A stretch of DNA of 34,933 nt from Bacteroidota bacterium (GTDB lineage Bacteria; Bacteroidota; Bacteroidia; Chitinophagales; Chitinophagaceae): assembly GCA_018267915.1 (NCBI GenBank), contig JAFDXN010000061.1, positions 1-34,933 of the forward strand, given 5' to 3'. The first letter of the stretch is position 1; each line of letters opens with the position of its first letter. The notes beneath the pieces are model-generated. The model did no database searches, was not told the DNA's origin, and was given only the letters and a program-made list of their open reading frames with translations. Shown here in pieces: positions 22,234 through 29,360 of the stretch. The position numbers and the translations under genes are program-made.

Positions 22234-22868
22234 GCTACTGTGTGGTTGTGGTTTCTTTTGCCGTTGAGCAATTCGATACTGCTGCGGCCTATACGCACAA
22301 GCCCTTTATTTTCCATACTGCGTAGCAGCCGGCTGATCACTTCCCGACTGGTATGGAGTTCATCGGCTATTTGTTGGTGGGTGATGAACAGGGTTTTGTT
22401 TCCCGTCGCTTTTGTCCGCTCCCGCAGGTAATGTAACACCTGTTCATCCATCTTGCTGAAGGCGATCAGGTCGATGACATTGATCAACTCCGCAAAGCGA
22501 ACACCGTAGGTGCTGTTGATGAAGGTTTTCCATTCACCGTATTTCAGCCACTCATCTACCTTCTTAACGGGTACCTGCAGTATCTCGCTATCGTCCTCAG
22601 CTATAGCCTTTACCATACTTTTCTCGCCTGCCTGGCAGCAATTGATGGCCATTGCACAGGTCTGTCCCGGGTAAAGGTGATACAGGAATAGCTCCCTGCC
22701 CTCCTCATCTTCACGCACTATGCGCAGCACACCCTGCTCTACGATAGGCACGAATACTATATCCGAACCCGGCTTTATCAAGACGGCATCTTTCTCAACG
22801 TGTTTGTGCCTTGCATACTTCTCAATTTCCGCCAGCAAGGCAGGGTCTCTGAAAATACTTGGATTCAT
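22230..22868 (-). CDS. Crp/Fnr-family regulator
   Basis: The 212-residue protein has a cyclic-nucleotide-binding-type beta barrel (residues ~20-115) and a C-terminal helix-turn-helix at ~161-190 (FITHQQIADELHTSREVISR). The arginine of the recognition helix (SREVISR) is in the usual place. The barrel lacks the cAMP-binding arginine motif and instead carries C71 in GQTCAMAI and the pair C77-C78, candidate redox or persulfide sensing thiols. No FNR-type iron-sulfur cysteine cluster is at the N-terminus. A TGAC-N4-GTCA dyad lies upstream of its own -7 box and a similar dyad upstream of the sulfur operon, so autoregulation and control of that operon are likely. Confidence 0.92.
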   Translation of the reverse strand: MNPSIFRDPALLAEIEKYARHKHVEKDAVLIKPGSDIVFVPIVEQGVLRIVREDEEGRELFLYHLYPGQTCAMAINCCQAGEKSMVKAIAEDDSEILQVPVKKVDEWLKYGEWKTFINSTYGVRFAELINVIDLIAFSKMDEQVLHYLRERTKATGNKTLFITHQQIADELHTSREVISRLLRSMENKGLVRIGRSSIELLNGKRNHNHTVA

Positions 22869-22896
22869 TTTTCTTCGTTGTGGCTAACCTAAATAT

Positions 22897-22939
22897 CAAA
22901 AATACAGAAGTATTGAAGCAAAATATATGACATGCGTCA
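22897..22939 (-). promoter_or_regulatory. Promoter of the Crp/Fnr gene with an operator-like dyad
   Basis: Minus-strand dyad TGAC-GCAT-GTCA (22939-22928) and -7 box TATTTTTG (22904-22897). The centre (22933.5) is again 36.5 bp from the end of the box, identical to the sulfur operon promoter. Confidence 0.6.
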
Positions 22940-23046
22940 CCCTGTCGAGGACACAATATGCAGGCAACTGTACTTATCCAAAATAGAAGAATTGTATCTG
23001 TTTCCGCTTGAACATTTATCCAAAATTTGCAGTCAATACCTGCTAT

Positions 23047-23658
23047 ATGAATAACCACTGGATATCCCATCCCACAAGCTTACACGGAAAAATTATCGAC
23101 CTCCTGCCGCTGGAAGCGTGCCACTTCAGCGAACTGCTTACTGCTGCATCCGACAAAAGGATATGGGAGTTCTACACCGGCGACTGGTCGCAACCCAAAC
23201 GGTTTCAGGAAATATACAATGGCACCTTAAAGTCGCGGGAAGAAGGAAAAGAATACCCGTTTGTTATTTATCACAGGGAGAAGCAAAGAATTATCGGCTC
23301 AACAAGATTCCTGGATATAGCGCCTTATGACAAGCGCCTTGAGATAGGCGGCACATGGCTGATGCCGGAGTACTGGGGTACTGCCATCAACTTCGACTGT
23401 AAACTGGCCTTGTTAACGCACTGTTTTGAAGTACTCGGCACAAACAGGGTACAACTCAAAACGCAGCATAACAATATCCGGTCGAGGACAGCTATTGAAA
23501 AGATAGGTGGTGTCTATGAAGGCACATTGCGCCAGCATATGCTTAAGGACGATGGCACTTTCCGCAGTTCCGCATATTTCAGCATACTCACCGAGGAGTG
23601 GCCGGAGAAAAAAGAAAAGCTGCAGCAAGCCCTGGCACAGAAATTAAGCAGGCAATGA
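23047..23658 (+). CDS. GNAT N-acetyltransferase, RimJ/RimL-like
   Basis: From ATG 23047 the protein has 203 residues, beginning MNNHWISHPTSLHGKIIDLL. The N-acetyltransferase fold is seen in FVIYHREKQRIIGSTRFLDI, IGGTWLMPEYWGTAINFDCK (acetyl-CoA loop, without a clean RGxGxG), LGTNRVQLKTQHNNIRSRTA and IEKIGGVYEGTLRQHM. The last pattern is that of the RimJ/RimL group acting on protein N-termini or amino compounds. Substrate unknown. It is followed 31 bp later by the old yellow enzyme gene, possibly co-transcribed. Confidence 0.88.
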   Translation: MNNHWISHPTSLHGKIIDLLPLEACHFSELLTAASDKRIWEFYTGDWSQPKRFQEIYNGTLKSREEGKEYPFVIYHREKQRIIGSTRFLDIAPYDKRLEIGGTWLMPEYWGTAINFDCKLALLTHCFEVLGTNRVQLKTQHNNIRSRTAIEKIGGVYEGTLRQHMLKDDGTFRSSAYFSILTEEWPEKKEKLQQALAQKLSRQ

Positions 23659-23689
23659 GCGATTACTTAACTTCGTACAAACAACCAAG

Positions 23690-24757
23690 ATGCCTAAGCT
23701 CTTCGAGCCGCTCAAAATAAGAGGAATAGAATTTAAGAACCGCCTCGTAGTGTCGCCCATGTGCCAGTACTCCAGCACCGATGGCTTTGCTAACGACTGG
23801 CATTTCGTGCATCTTGGCAGCAGGGCTGTAGGTGGTTCGGCACTGGTATTTACCGAGGCTACGGCTGTGTCACCCGAGGGCCGCATATCCCCACACGACC
23901 TCGGCATATGGAAAGAGGCACACCTGCCTATGCTGCAAAAGATCGTCGGCTTCATACACGACAACGGCGCGATAGCGGGTATGCAACTGGCACACGCCGG
24001 GCGGAAGGCCAGCAAAACAGAACCATGGAACGATGATAAACTGGTACCAATAAATGAAGGCGGCTGGAAAACAGTAGCGCCAAGTGCCATAGCATTTTCC
24101 GATGCCAGCGACCTGCCACATGAACTGACTAAAGAAGAGATTCAGAAAATCATCGCCGACTTCCGCTCGGCAGCACAGCGAGTATTAAAAGCAGGCTTTA
24201 AAGTGATAGAGATACACGGCGCCCACGGCTACCTTATCAACGAGTTCCTTTCGCCGCTCAGCAATAAAAGAACGGATGAATATGGCGGCAGCTTCGAAAA
24301 CCGTATCCGCTTCCTGCTGGAGATCATTGCTGCTGTACGCAGCGTTTGGCCGGAAGACCTCCCCCTCTTCCTCCGCATTTCCGCCACCGATTGGACAGAA
24401 GGCGGCTGGACAATCGAAGATTCCGTCAAACTTGCAAACGTCGTAAAAGATAAAGGCGTGGACTTGATGGATTGCTCATCAGGCGGTGTTATACCCGGCG
24501 TGAAAATACCGGCAGCACCAAACTACCAGGTACCATTTGCAGAAGCTGTCCGTAGCCGATCAGGCATGCTCACAGGTGCCGTGGGCATCATCGTAAAGCC
24601 CGACCAGGCAGAGGCGATCTTAGCCGAAGGAAAAGCAGACATGATCTTCATGGCCCGGGAAATGCTCCGCGATCCTTATTTCCCTTTAAGAGCCGCAAAG
24701 GAACTGGGCTACGACATAAAATGGCCCGTCCAATACGAACGGGCCAAAAGAAAATAA
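23690..24757 (+). CDS. namA: Old yellow enzyme, NADPH dehydrogenase YqjM/NamA-like
   Basis: FMN-dependent ene-reductase acting on activated C=C bonds and related electrophiles. The 355-residue TIM barrel starts KLFEPLKIRGIEFKNRLVVS. C25 in SPMCQYSS is the redox-tuning cysteine of the YqjM class. H176 and H179 with Y181 in IHGAHGYLINEFLSP are the substrate-binding residues, and ALVFTEATAVSPEGRIS and MGREM-like MIFMAREMLRDP complete the fold. It probably serves in detoxification of electrophiles. Confidence 0.95.
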   Translation: MPKLFEPLKIRGIEFKNRLVVSPMCQYSSTDGFANDWHFVHLGSRAVGGSALVFTEATAVSPEGRISPHDLGIWKEAHLPMLQKIVGFIHDNGAIAGMQLAHAGRKASKTEPWNDDKLVPINEGGWKTVAPSAIAFSDASDLPHELTKEEIQKIIADFRSAAQRVLKAGFKVIEIHGAHGYLINEFLSPLSNKRTDEYGGSFENRIRFLLEIIAAVRSVWPEDLPLFLRISATDWTEGGWTIEDSVKLANVVKDKGVDLMDCSSGGVIPGVKIPAAPNYQVPFAEAVRSRSGMLTGAVGIIVKPDQAEAILAEGKADMIFMAREMLRDPYFPLRAAKELGYDIKWPVQYERAKRK

Positions 24758-24776
24758 TGCTATGGCTTTTAGAAAG

Positions 24777-25172
24777 CTATGCCCAACCCGGGAACATTCG
24801 TTTGAACCGCTCGTTTCTAGTGCGTGAAATCGCGGCCTTAGTTTGGCCATAACTATCTGGAGCAAATATGCTCTGAACTCTCTCAAAGTTGTTTGCTAAA
24901 AATTCCTGTAAAACCTCTAATTTTTCAATGCCTGGTCGATCAGCTTCTCCAAGGATATAGTCCTTCACCAAACTTACCTCAAACCACTCCTTCGGATCCT
25001 GCTTGCTCGCAACCTCAATACTAATGATCGAACGATCCTGGACATATCGAATTAGAATATATCCACCAACCAAAGTAACGAACCAATTTCCAAAAGAACG
25101 ATCATTTGCATCTTCTTTACCTACAACTTCTAATTCAAATCTTTCTTTGAGCTGTTCAACTAAATAATGCAT
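24777..25172 (-). CDS. Hypothetical protein, 131 residues
   Basis: I do not recognise it. The protein is soluble, with an N-terminal helix (YLVEQLKERFEL), beta strands in GNWFVTLVGGYILIRYVQDR, IISIEVAS, a WFEVSLVKDYILG segment, then helical regions and a basic end. The strand-DR-strand-WFxVxLV pattern is reminiscent of small polymorphic-toxin immunity proteins, but no toxin is adjacent and I would not assign it. The gene is AT-richer than its neighbours and convergent with namA (19 bp between stops). It may be a recent insertion between namA and the nitroreductase gene. Confidence 0.65.
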   Translation of the reverse strand: MHYLVEQLKERFELEVVGKEDANDRSFGNWFVTLVGGYILIRYVQDRSIISIEVASKQDPKEWFEVSLVKDYILGEADRPGIEKLEVLQEFLANNFERVQSIFAPDSYGQTKAAISRTRNERFKRMFPGWA

Positions 25173-25232
25173 TGCTTACAGTTTGTGTCGACTCAAGTAT
25201 ATAGCTTTGTCCAAATGCACTAAGACTGGCTG

Positions 25233-25817
25233 CTACCTAAACCACTCCACCCTCTCTTCGGCAGTCCTATTGCGTTTCCCTTCGCGCTTCTCCTCATCCG
25301 TATACCCCATGTAAAACACACCCATCACATGGTCATCTTCACCCAGGCCCATGTAATCTTTCATTGGCTGTTTCAACGCCATACCGCCGGTGTTCCACAT
25401 CACAGATATACCCAGTGCCTCAGCACCGATCAATATATTTTCGATAGCCGCCGCTGTAGCCGCCAATTCTTCGAACACGGGTATCTTCGGGTTCTCACCG
25501 CGCTTCATCGCAGCTATAATAAGATGTGAGCATTTGTCAACATTATGCTCCAGCTTCTCTCTTGTTTCCTCTTTGCGTGTTTCTTCAGGTGTGTTGTTCC
25601 AGTAGAGTTCTGCATGCTTCTTCCCGAAGTTGGTCAGTGCATCGCCTGTATAGACATAAAAATACCAGGGTTCTGTGCGTCCGTGCGTAGGCGCCCAGTG
25701 TGCCAGTTCCAATAGTTCGTTTATCTGCTCGTCAGGTATCTTCTGTCCATTCATTGCCCCGGGCTTGCCGGTGCGCCTGCTCTTAATTACTTGTGCTACT
25801 TGTTCAAATGCTGTCAT
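25233..25817 (-). CDS. Nitroreductase-family flavoprotein
   Basis: From ATG 25817 the protein has 194 residues (MTAFEQVAQVIKSRRTGKPG). The FMN-binding features are RRTGKPGAMNG near the N-terminus, LLELAHWAPTHGRTEPWYFY, and the C-terminal GISVMWNTGGMA followed by MGLGEDDHVMGVFYMGY. It resembles the YdjA/small nitroreductase group, which reduce nitro compounds or quinones with NAD(P)H. The upstream start (25892) would run past the promoter at 25832-25825 and is rejected. It is divergent from lhgO. Confidence 0.93.
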   Translation of the reverse strand: MTAFEQVAQVIKSRRTGKPGAMNGQKIPDEQINELLELAHWAPTHGRTEPWYFYVYTGDALTNFGKKHAELYWNNTPEETRKEETREKLEHNVDKCSHLIIAAMKRGENPKIPVFEELAATAAAIENILIGAEALGISVMWNTGGMALKQPMKDYMGLGEDDHVMGVFYMGYTDEEKREGKRNRTAEERVEWFR

Positions 25818-25824
25818 AATGCCG

Positions 25825-25832
25825 CAAATGTA
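25825..25832 (-). promoter_or_regulatory. -7 box of the nitroreductase gene
   Basis: Minus-strand TACATTTG ends 7 bp before the start codon at 25817, so the mRNA would have almost no leader. Confidence 0.6.
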
Positions 25833-25840
25833 ATACAGAC

Positions 25841-25871
25841 TTGTTAACTGAACGTATTCCCGGTATCTTTG
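25841..25871 (+). promoter_or_regulatory. Promoter of lhgO
   Basis: TTG (25841-25843), a 20-bp spacer and TATCTTTG (25864-25871); start codon 22 bp later. Confidence 0.75.
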
Positions 25872-25893
25872 CGCCGTCCCAAACGCTTGCACC

Positions 25894-27117
25894 TTGGCAG
25901 ATACTAATAATTACGATATTATCATTGTGGGTGGTGGTATTGTTGGCCTCGCCTCAGCTTATAAGATCAACCTTAAATACCCGGACAAAAAAATTCTCGT
26001 CCTCGAAAAGGAAAAAGAAGTGGCCGCCCACCAGACAGGACACAATTCGGGCGTTATTCATTCAGGCATTTATTACAAGCCCGGCTCCTACAAAGCAAAG
26101 AATTGCGTGGACGGCCGCCGCGAACTCGTCTCATTCGCCAAAGAACACAATATCAAACACGACATCTGCGGCAAGATCATCGTAGCCACCAAAGAGTCGG
26201 AGCTGGCGCATATGAACAAGGTCTTCAACAACGGCCTCGCAAATGGTGTGGAAGGCATCGAGATGATCGATGAAAAGAAGATCAAAGAAATAGAGCCCTA
26301 CTGCACCGGCATTTCAGGCATATGGGTACCCTGTACCGGCATTATCGACTATGCAGACGTTGCCCGAAAATATGTAGAACTCATCCATGCAAAATTCCCC
26401 GGCAGCAAAGTGCTGACCGAACATGAAGCAACAGCCTTCGAAAAGCATAGCGACTATACAGACGTTGTAACACAAAAGGGAACATTCCGCGGCACTTACA
26501 TCATCACCTGCGCAGGCCTCCAGTCCGACCGCGTGGCACGTAAAGACGGCGCTAAAAGCAACACCACCATCGTCGGCTTCCGTGGCGACTACTACGATCT
26601 TAGTGAAAAAGGACTGCACAAAGTAAAGAACCTCATCTACCCGGTACCCAATCCTAAGTTCCCCTTCCTCGGTGTCCACTTCACCCGCATGATACAGGGC
26701 GGTACTGAATGTGGACCTAACGCCGTATTCGTTTTCAAGCGCGAGGGCTATGGCAAAACAGACTTTTCCCTGCGCGACACGGCCGAGGCTTTCTCATTCG
26801 GCGGCACCTGGAAATTCTTCGCAAAGCACTGGCGCTTTGGCCTCGATGAATATCGCCGCGCGTTCTCCAAAAAATTATTCCTCCAGCGCCTGCGCGCACT
26901 CATACCCAGCCTCGAGATGGACGACCTCGTGCCCGGCCGTGCCGGCGTGCGTGCCATGCTATTGGCTGCCGAGGGAGAGATGATCGATGATTTCAAGATA
27001 GAACATAGCGGCAATGCCCTGCACATACTCAATGCGCCATCGCCCGCTGCAACCGCCTCCCTGGCGATAGGCAATGAAGTGCAGCGGATGGCGAGCGAGC
27101 ATTTCAGTTTGTCTTAA
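25894..27117 (+). CDS. lhgO: L-2-hydroxyglutarate oxidase (LhgO family)
   Basis: FAD-dependent enzyme oxidising L-2-hydroxyglutarate to 2-oxoglutarate. The dinucleotide motif G13-G-G-I-V-G18 lies in DIIIVGGGIVGLASAY, followed by LVLEKEKEVAAHQTGHNSGV and the family signature HSGIYYKPGSYKAKNC. The C-terminal FAD contact is seen in VPGRAGVRAM and LNAPSPAATASLAIG. The start is TTG at 25894; no ATG lies between the promoter and the FAD motif, so this start is well supported. The length of 407 is typical. The 3' end overlaps dinB-like by 14 bp tail to tail. Confidence 0.93.
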   Translation: MADTNNYDIIIVGGGIVGLASAYKINLKYPDKKILVLEKEKEVAAHQTGHNSGVIHSGIYYKPGSYKAKNCVDGRRELVSFAKEHNIKHDICGKIIVATKESELAHMNKVFNNGLANGVEGIEMIDEKKIKEIEPYCTGISGIWVPCTGIIDYADVARKYVELIHAKFPGSKVLTEHEATAFEKHSDYTDVVTQKGTFRGTYIITCAGLQSDRVARKDGAKSNTTIVGFRGDYYDLSEKGLHKVKNLIYPVPNPKFPFLGVHFTRMIQGGTECGPNAVFVFKREGYGKTDFSLRDTAEAFSFGGTWKFFAKHWRFGLDEYRRAFSKKLFLQRLRALIPSLEMDDLVPGRAGVRAMLLAAEGEMIDDFKIEHSGNALHILNAPSPAATASLAIGNEVQRMASEHFSLS

Positions 27118-27565
27118 ATATCTCTTCCAGGTGGTGCTGCATATGCGTCACATAGTCAGTAATGACGAAAGACAGTGTCATGGGCTCATGGGTACCTATC
27201 ACGCACATCACCTTTAGCTTATTAGGATTGACATTCTTGATCACCTGCGCCAACTGCCTGTTATAAGCGTACCAAAGTTCAATCAGTTCTGCTGCAGGTG
27301 TATCCTGGTACTTCTGACTGTTCACAAAAAAATCCTGGTCATAGCCATGTGTCACAAATGTGGTGTCGGCCTGCTGCCCGCGCACAAAGCGCAGGTGATT
27401 ATTTGCAGCACTATCCACCAGGTGACCCAGTATCTCCTTCTTGCTCCACACATTGGCTGCGGGCTTCGCATCCCACAGTTCCGGCGGAATATTCATGAAT
27501 CTTTGCCTCGCATCATTGATCGTTTGCAGCAGTTTTTCAGATGTTTCGTGAAGGATGTTTATCAT
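27104..27565 (-). CDS. DinB-like (DinB_2) four-helix protein
   Basis: The 153-residue protein is all-helical with the metal-site histidines expected for DinB_2/YfiT-like proteins: H48 in KKEILGHLVDSAANNHLRF, and a C-terminal TDYVTHMQHHLEEI with the second and third histidines. Such proteins are metal-dependent enzymes, some of them thiol transferases using bacillithiol or mycothiol; the exact activity cannot be told. The start region (ETSEKLLQTINDARQRF) and length are normal. Confidence 0.9.
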   Translation of the reverse strand: MINILHETSEKLLQTINDARQRFMNIPPELWDAKPAANVWSKKEILGHLVDSAANNHLRFVRGQQADTTFVTHGYDQDFFVNSQKYQDTPAAELIELWYAYNRQLAQVIKNVNPNKLKVMCVIGTHEPMTLSFVITDYVTHMQHHLEEIFKTN

Positions 27566-27652
27566 GTCGATTGTTTGCCTCTGACAATAATAAGTACGGA
27601 AACTTCATTTTCCAGCATTCCGGTCTTGTCGGTCGGAAAATTCACCCCCTGC

Positions 27653-28963
27653 CTAACCCTTCTCCGCCAGCGCCCTTTTATAGGCAGCTATGCAGCGGTC
27701 TTTTGCAGCTTTATGGTCCACAATAGGTGGTATGTATTCAAGCGATTCATACTCCGGTACCCATTTTCTTATGTACTCCGCATTAGGGTCAAACTTCTCC
27801 GCCTGCAGTTGCGGATTGAACACCCTGAAATATGGCGCAGCATCGCAACCCGTGCCTGCCGCCCATTGCCAGTTGCCGTTGTTCGATGCCAAGTCGTAGT
27901 CCATCAGTTTCTCTGCAAAGTAAGCTTCACCCCATCGCCAGTCTATCAACAGGTCTTTGGTAAGGAAGCTAGCTACGACCATGCGCACCCTGTTGTGCAT
28001 AAAGCCGGTCGCATTCAGCTCACGCATGCCCGCATCCACTATCGGGAAGCCTGTCTCGCCTTTGCACCATTTTTCAAACTCCTGCTCGTTATTGCGCCAC
28101 ACGATCTTGTCATACTCTTTCCGGAACGATTGCGTCACTACCTGCGGATAATGCCAGAGGATCATCTGAAAGAACTCCCGCCATATCAATTCATTGAGCA
28201 ACTGCGGGTTCAGCGCCTGCACTTCCCTTGCCAGTTGCCGAACGCTCACCGTCCCGAAGCGCAGGTGCACTCCCAACCTCGTAGTGCCATTTATGGCAGG
28301 AAAATTTCTTGTCTCCCCATAATCTTTAGCTATCTCTTTATTCAGCTTAGGCTCCCCCACATCATACTCGGCGCGCTCAAAACCAATATCCTTCAGCGTT
28401 GGTATCGCCATCGCCCTATGCTGCAAAAAATGCTGAAAGTATTTCTCCGTTGGGTACGATTTAAGGTAGAAATCATTCAGCTTCTCTTTCCACTTCCTGC
28501 TGTAAGGGGTGTACACATTATATGGCTCGCCATTGTCTTTCACCACTTCATCTTTCTCGAAGATCACCTGGTCTTTGTAACTGCGGAATGCAATATTCTG
28601 TTCGTGCAAAAATTCCGCCACCGTTTTATCGCGCGCCATTGCATACGGCTCGTAATCGTTGTTGGTGTACACCGCCGCGATGTCGTACTCGCTTGCCAGT
28701 TGCTTAAAGCAATCCAGCGGCTTGCCGTGCATTGCTCGCATTCCGCTGCCCATACCCTTGAGTTCTTCGTGCAGCTGCGCTATCGTGTCATAAATGAAAC
28801 TCACACGCCTGTCTTGCCTATCCTTCAGGTCATCCAGTATCTCCGTGTCGAAGATGAACAGGGGCAGCACAGGTACGCCTGCGCACAGCGCATAGTACAG
28901 TGCGGCATTATCGTCCAGCCGCAGGTCGCGGCGCAGCCAGCATATAGATACGGGGGTCTTCAT
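27653..28963 (-). CDS. phrB: Deoxyribodipyrimidine photolyase
   Basis: Light-dependent repair of cyclobutane pyrimidine dimers. The N-terminal alpha/beta domain starts VSICWLRRDLRLDDNAALYY. The helical FAD domain has LIWREFFQMILWHYP, TGFPIVDAGMRELNATGFMH with NRVRMVVASFLTKDL, and the FAD-binding NNGNWQWAAGTGCDAAPYFR ending in FNP. These features mark a bacterial class I CPD photolyase; the 436-residue length is usual for Bacteroidota. Cryptochrome-like function cannot be excluded by motif alone. It is preceded on the same strand by the 53-residue membrane protein, with a terminator-like hairpin between. Confidence 0.94.
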   Translation of the reverse strand: MKTPVSICWLRRDLRLDDNAALYYALCAGVPVLPLFIFDTEILDDLKDRQDRRVSFIYDTIAQLHEELKGMGSGMRAMHGKPLDCFKQLASEYDIAAVYTNNDYEPYAMARDKTVAEFLHEQNIAFRSYKDQVIFEKDEVVKDNGEPYNVYTPYSRKWKEKLNDFYLKSYPTEKYFQHFLQHRAMAIPTLKDIGFERAEYDVGEPKLNKEIAKDYGETRNFPAINGTTRLGVHLRFGTVSVRQLAREVQALNPQLLNELIWREFFQMILWHYPQVVTQSFRKEYDKIVWRNNEQEFEKWCKGETGFPIVDAGMRELNATGFMHNRVRMVVASFLTKDLLIDWRWGEAYFAEKLMDYDLASNNGNWQWAAGTGCDAAPYFRVFNPQLQAEKFDPNAEYIRKWVPEYESLEYIPPIVDHKAAKDRCIAAYKRALAEKG

Positions 28964-29001
28964 CAGATCGCAGGGTAAAATAGGAATAAAATAATAGCCA
29001 T

Positions 29002-29022
29002 CCCCACGCCGGTGCGTCGGGG
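29002..29022 (-). terminator. GC-rich hairpin between the small membrane protein gene and phrB
   Basis: CCCCACGC, loop CGGT, GCGTCGGGGG. On the minus strand it is followed by a T-rich run (ATTATTTTATT), fitting a terminator for the upstream gene. Confidence 0.55.
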
Positions 29023-29068
29023 GTTCAATTTATGCGGAAAACGGTGGGGAAACCGAACAGGCAGGCGC

Positions 29069-29230
29069 TTAGCCCTGGAACCTGTCCTTATTATTCTTCA
29101 GGATATCATCAAGCGACGCCCTGCGATTCAGTTCCACTTTGTTTAGTTGCTGCTCCTTTCTCCTGCCCAGTTGATGAACCAGGATGTAAACCAGCGTGCC
29201 ACATACAGCAAACGAAATTATAAACAACAT
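29069..29230 (-). CDS. Small single-span membrane protein, 53 residues
   Basis: The frame reads MLFIISFAVCGTLVYILVHQ (one membrane helix, residues 2-18), then a charged tail LGRRKEQQLNKVELNRRASL, DDILKNNKDRFQG and stop. A basic patch just after the helix fits cytosolic placement of the C-terminus. A TAACTTTA element close to TAnnTTTG lies directly upstream and a hairpin with a T-run follows the stop, so it looks like an independent transcript. No family recognised. Confidence 0.6.
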   Translation of the reverse strand: MLFIISFAVCGTLVYILVHQLGRRKEQQLNKVELNRRASLDDILKNNKDRFQG

Positions 29231-29321
29231 CTTGTAAAGTTAGGGAATAATCATACGCAAAACTTTAACCAATTCGATGATCTCTGTCAACGCTCCTTTT
29301 TCTCCCCGCTGGAATTTTTAC

Positions 29322-29354
29322 CGCAAAGGCGCTAAGTCGCAAAGGTCCGCAAAG
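29322..29354. repeat. Short CGCAAAG repeat
   Basis: CGCAAAG occurs three times (29322, 29338, 29348) with CGCTAAG in between, just after the korA stop. Confidence 0.6.
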
Positions 29355-29360
29355 CAAAGT

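Noticed and set aside
27347..28978. 543-residue plus-strand open frame
   Set aside because: It is antisense to phrB, which has full photolyase motifs; the plus-strand translation is low-complexity and shows no domain.
29000..29060. tRNA-like GGGTTCAATT string
   Set aside because: No acceptor or anticodon arms can be folded around it; the region is better explained as a terminator hairpin.
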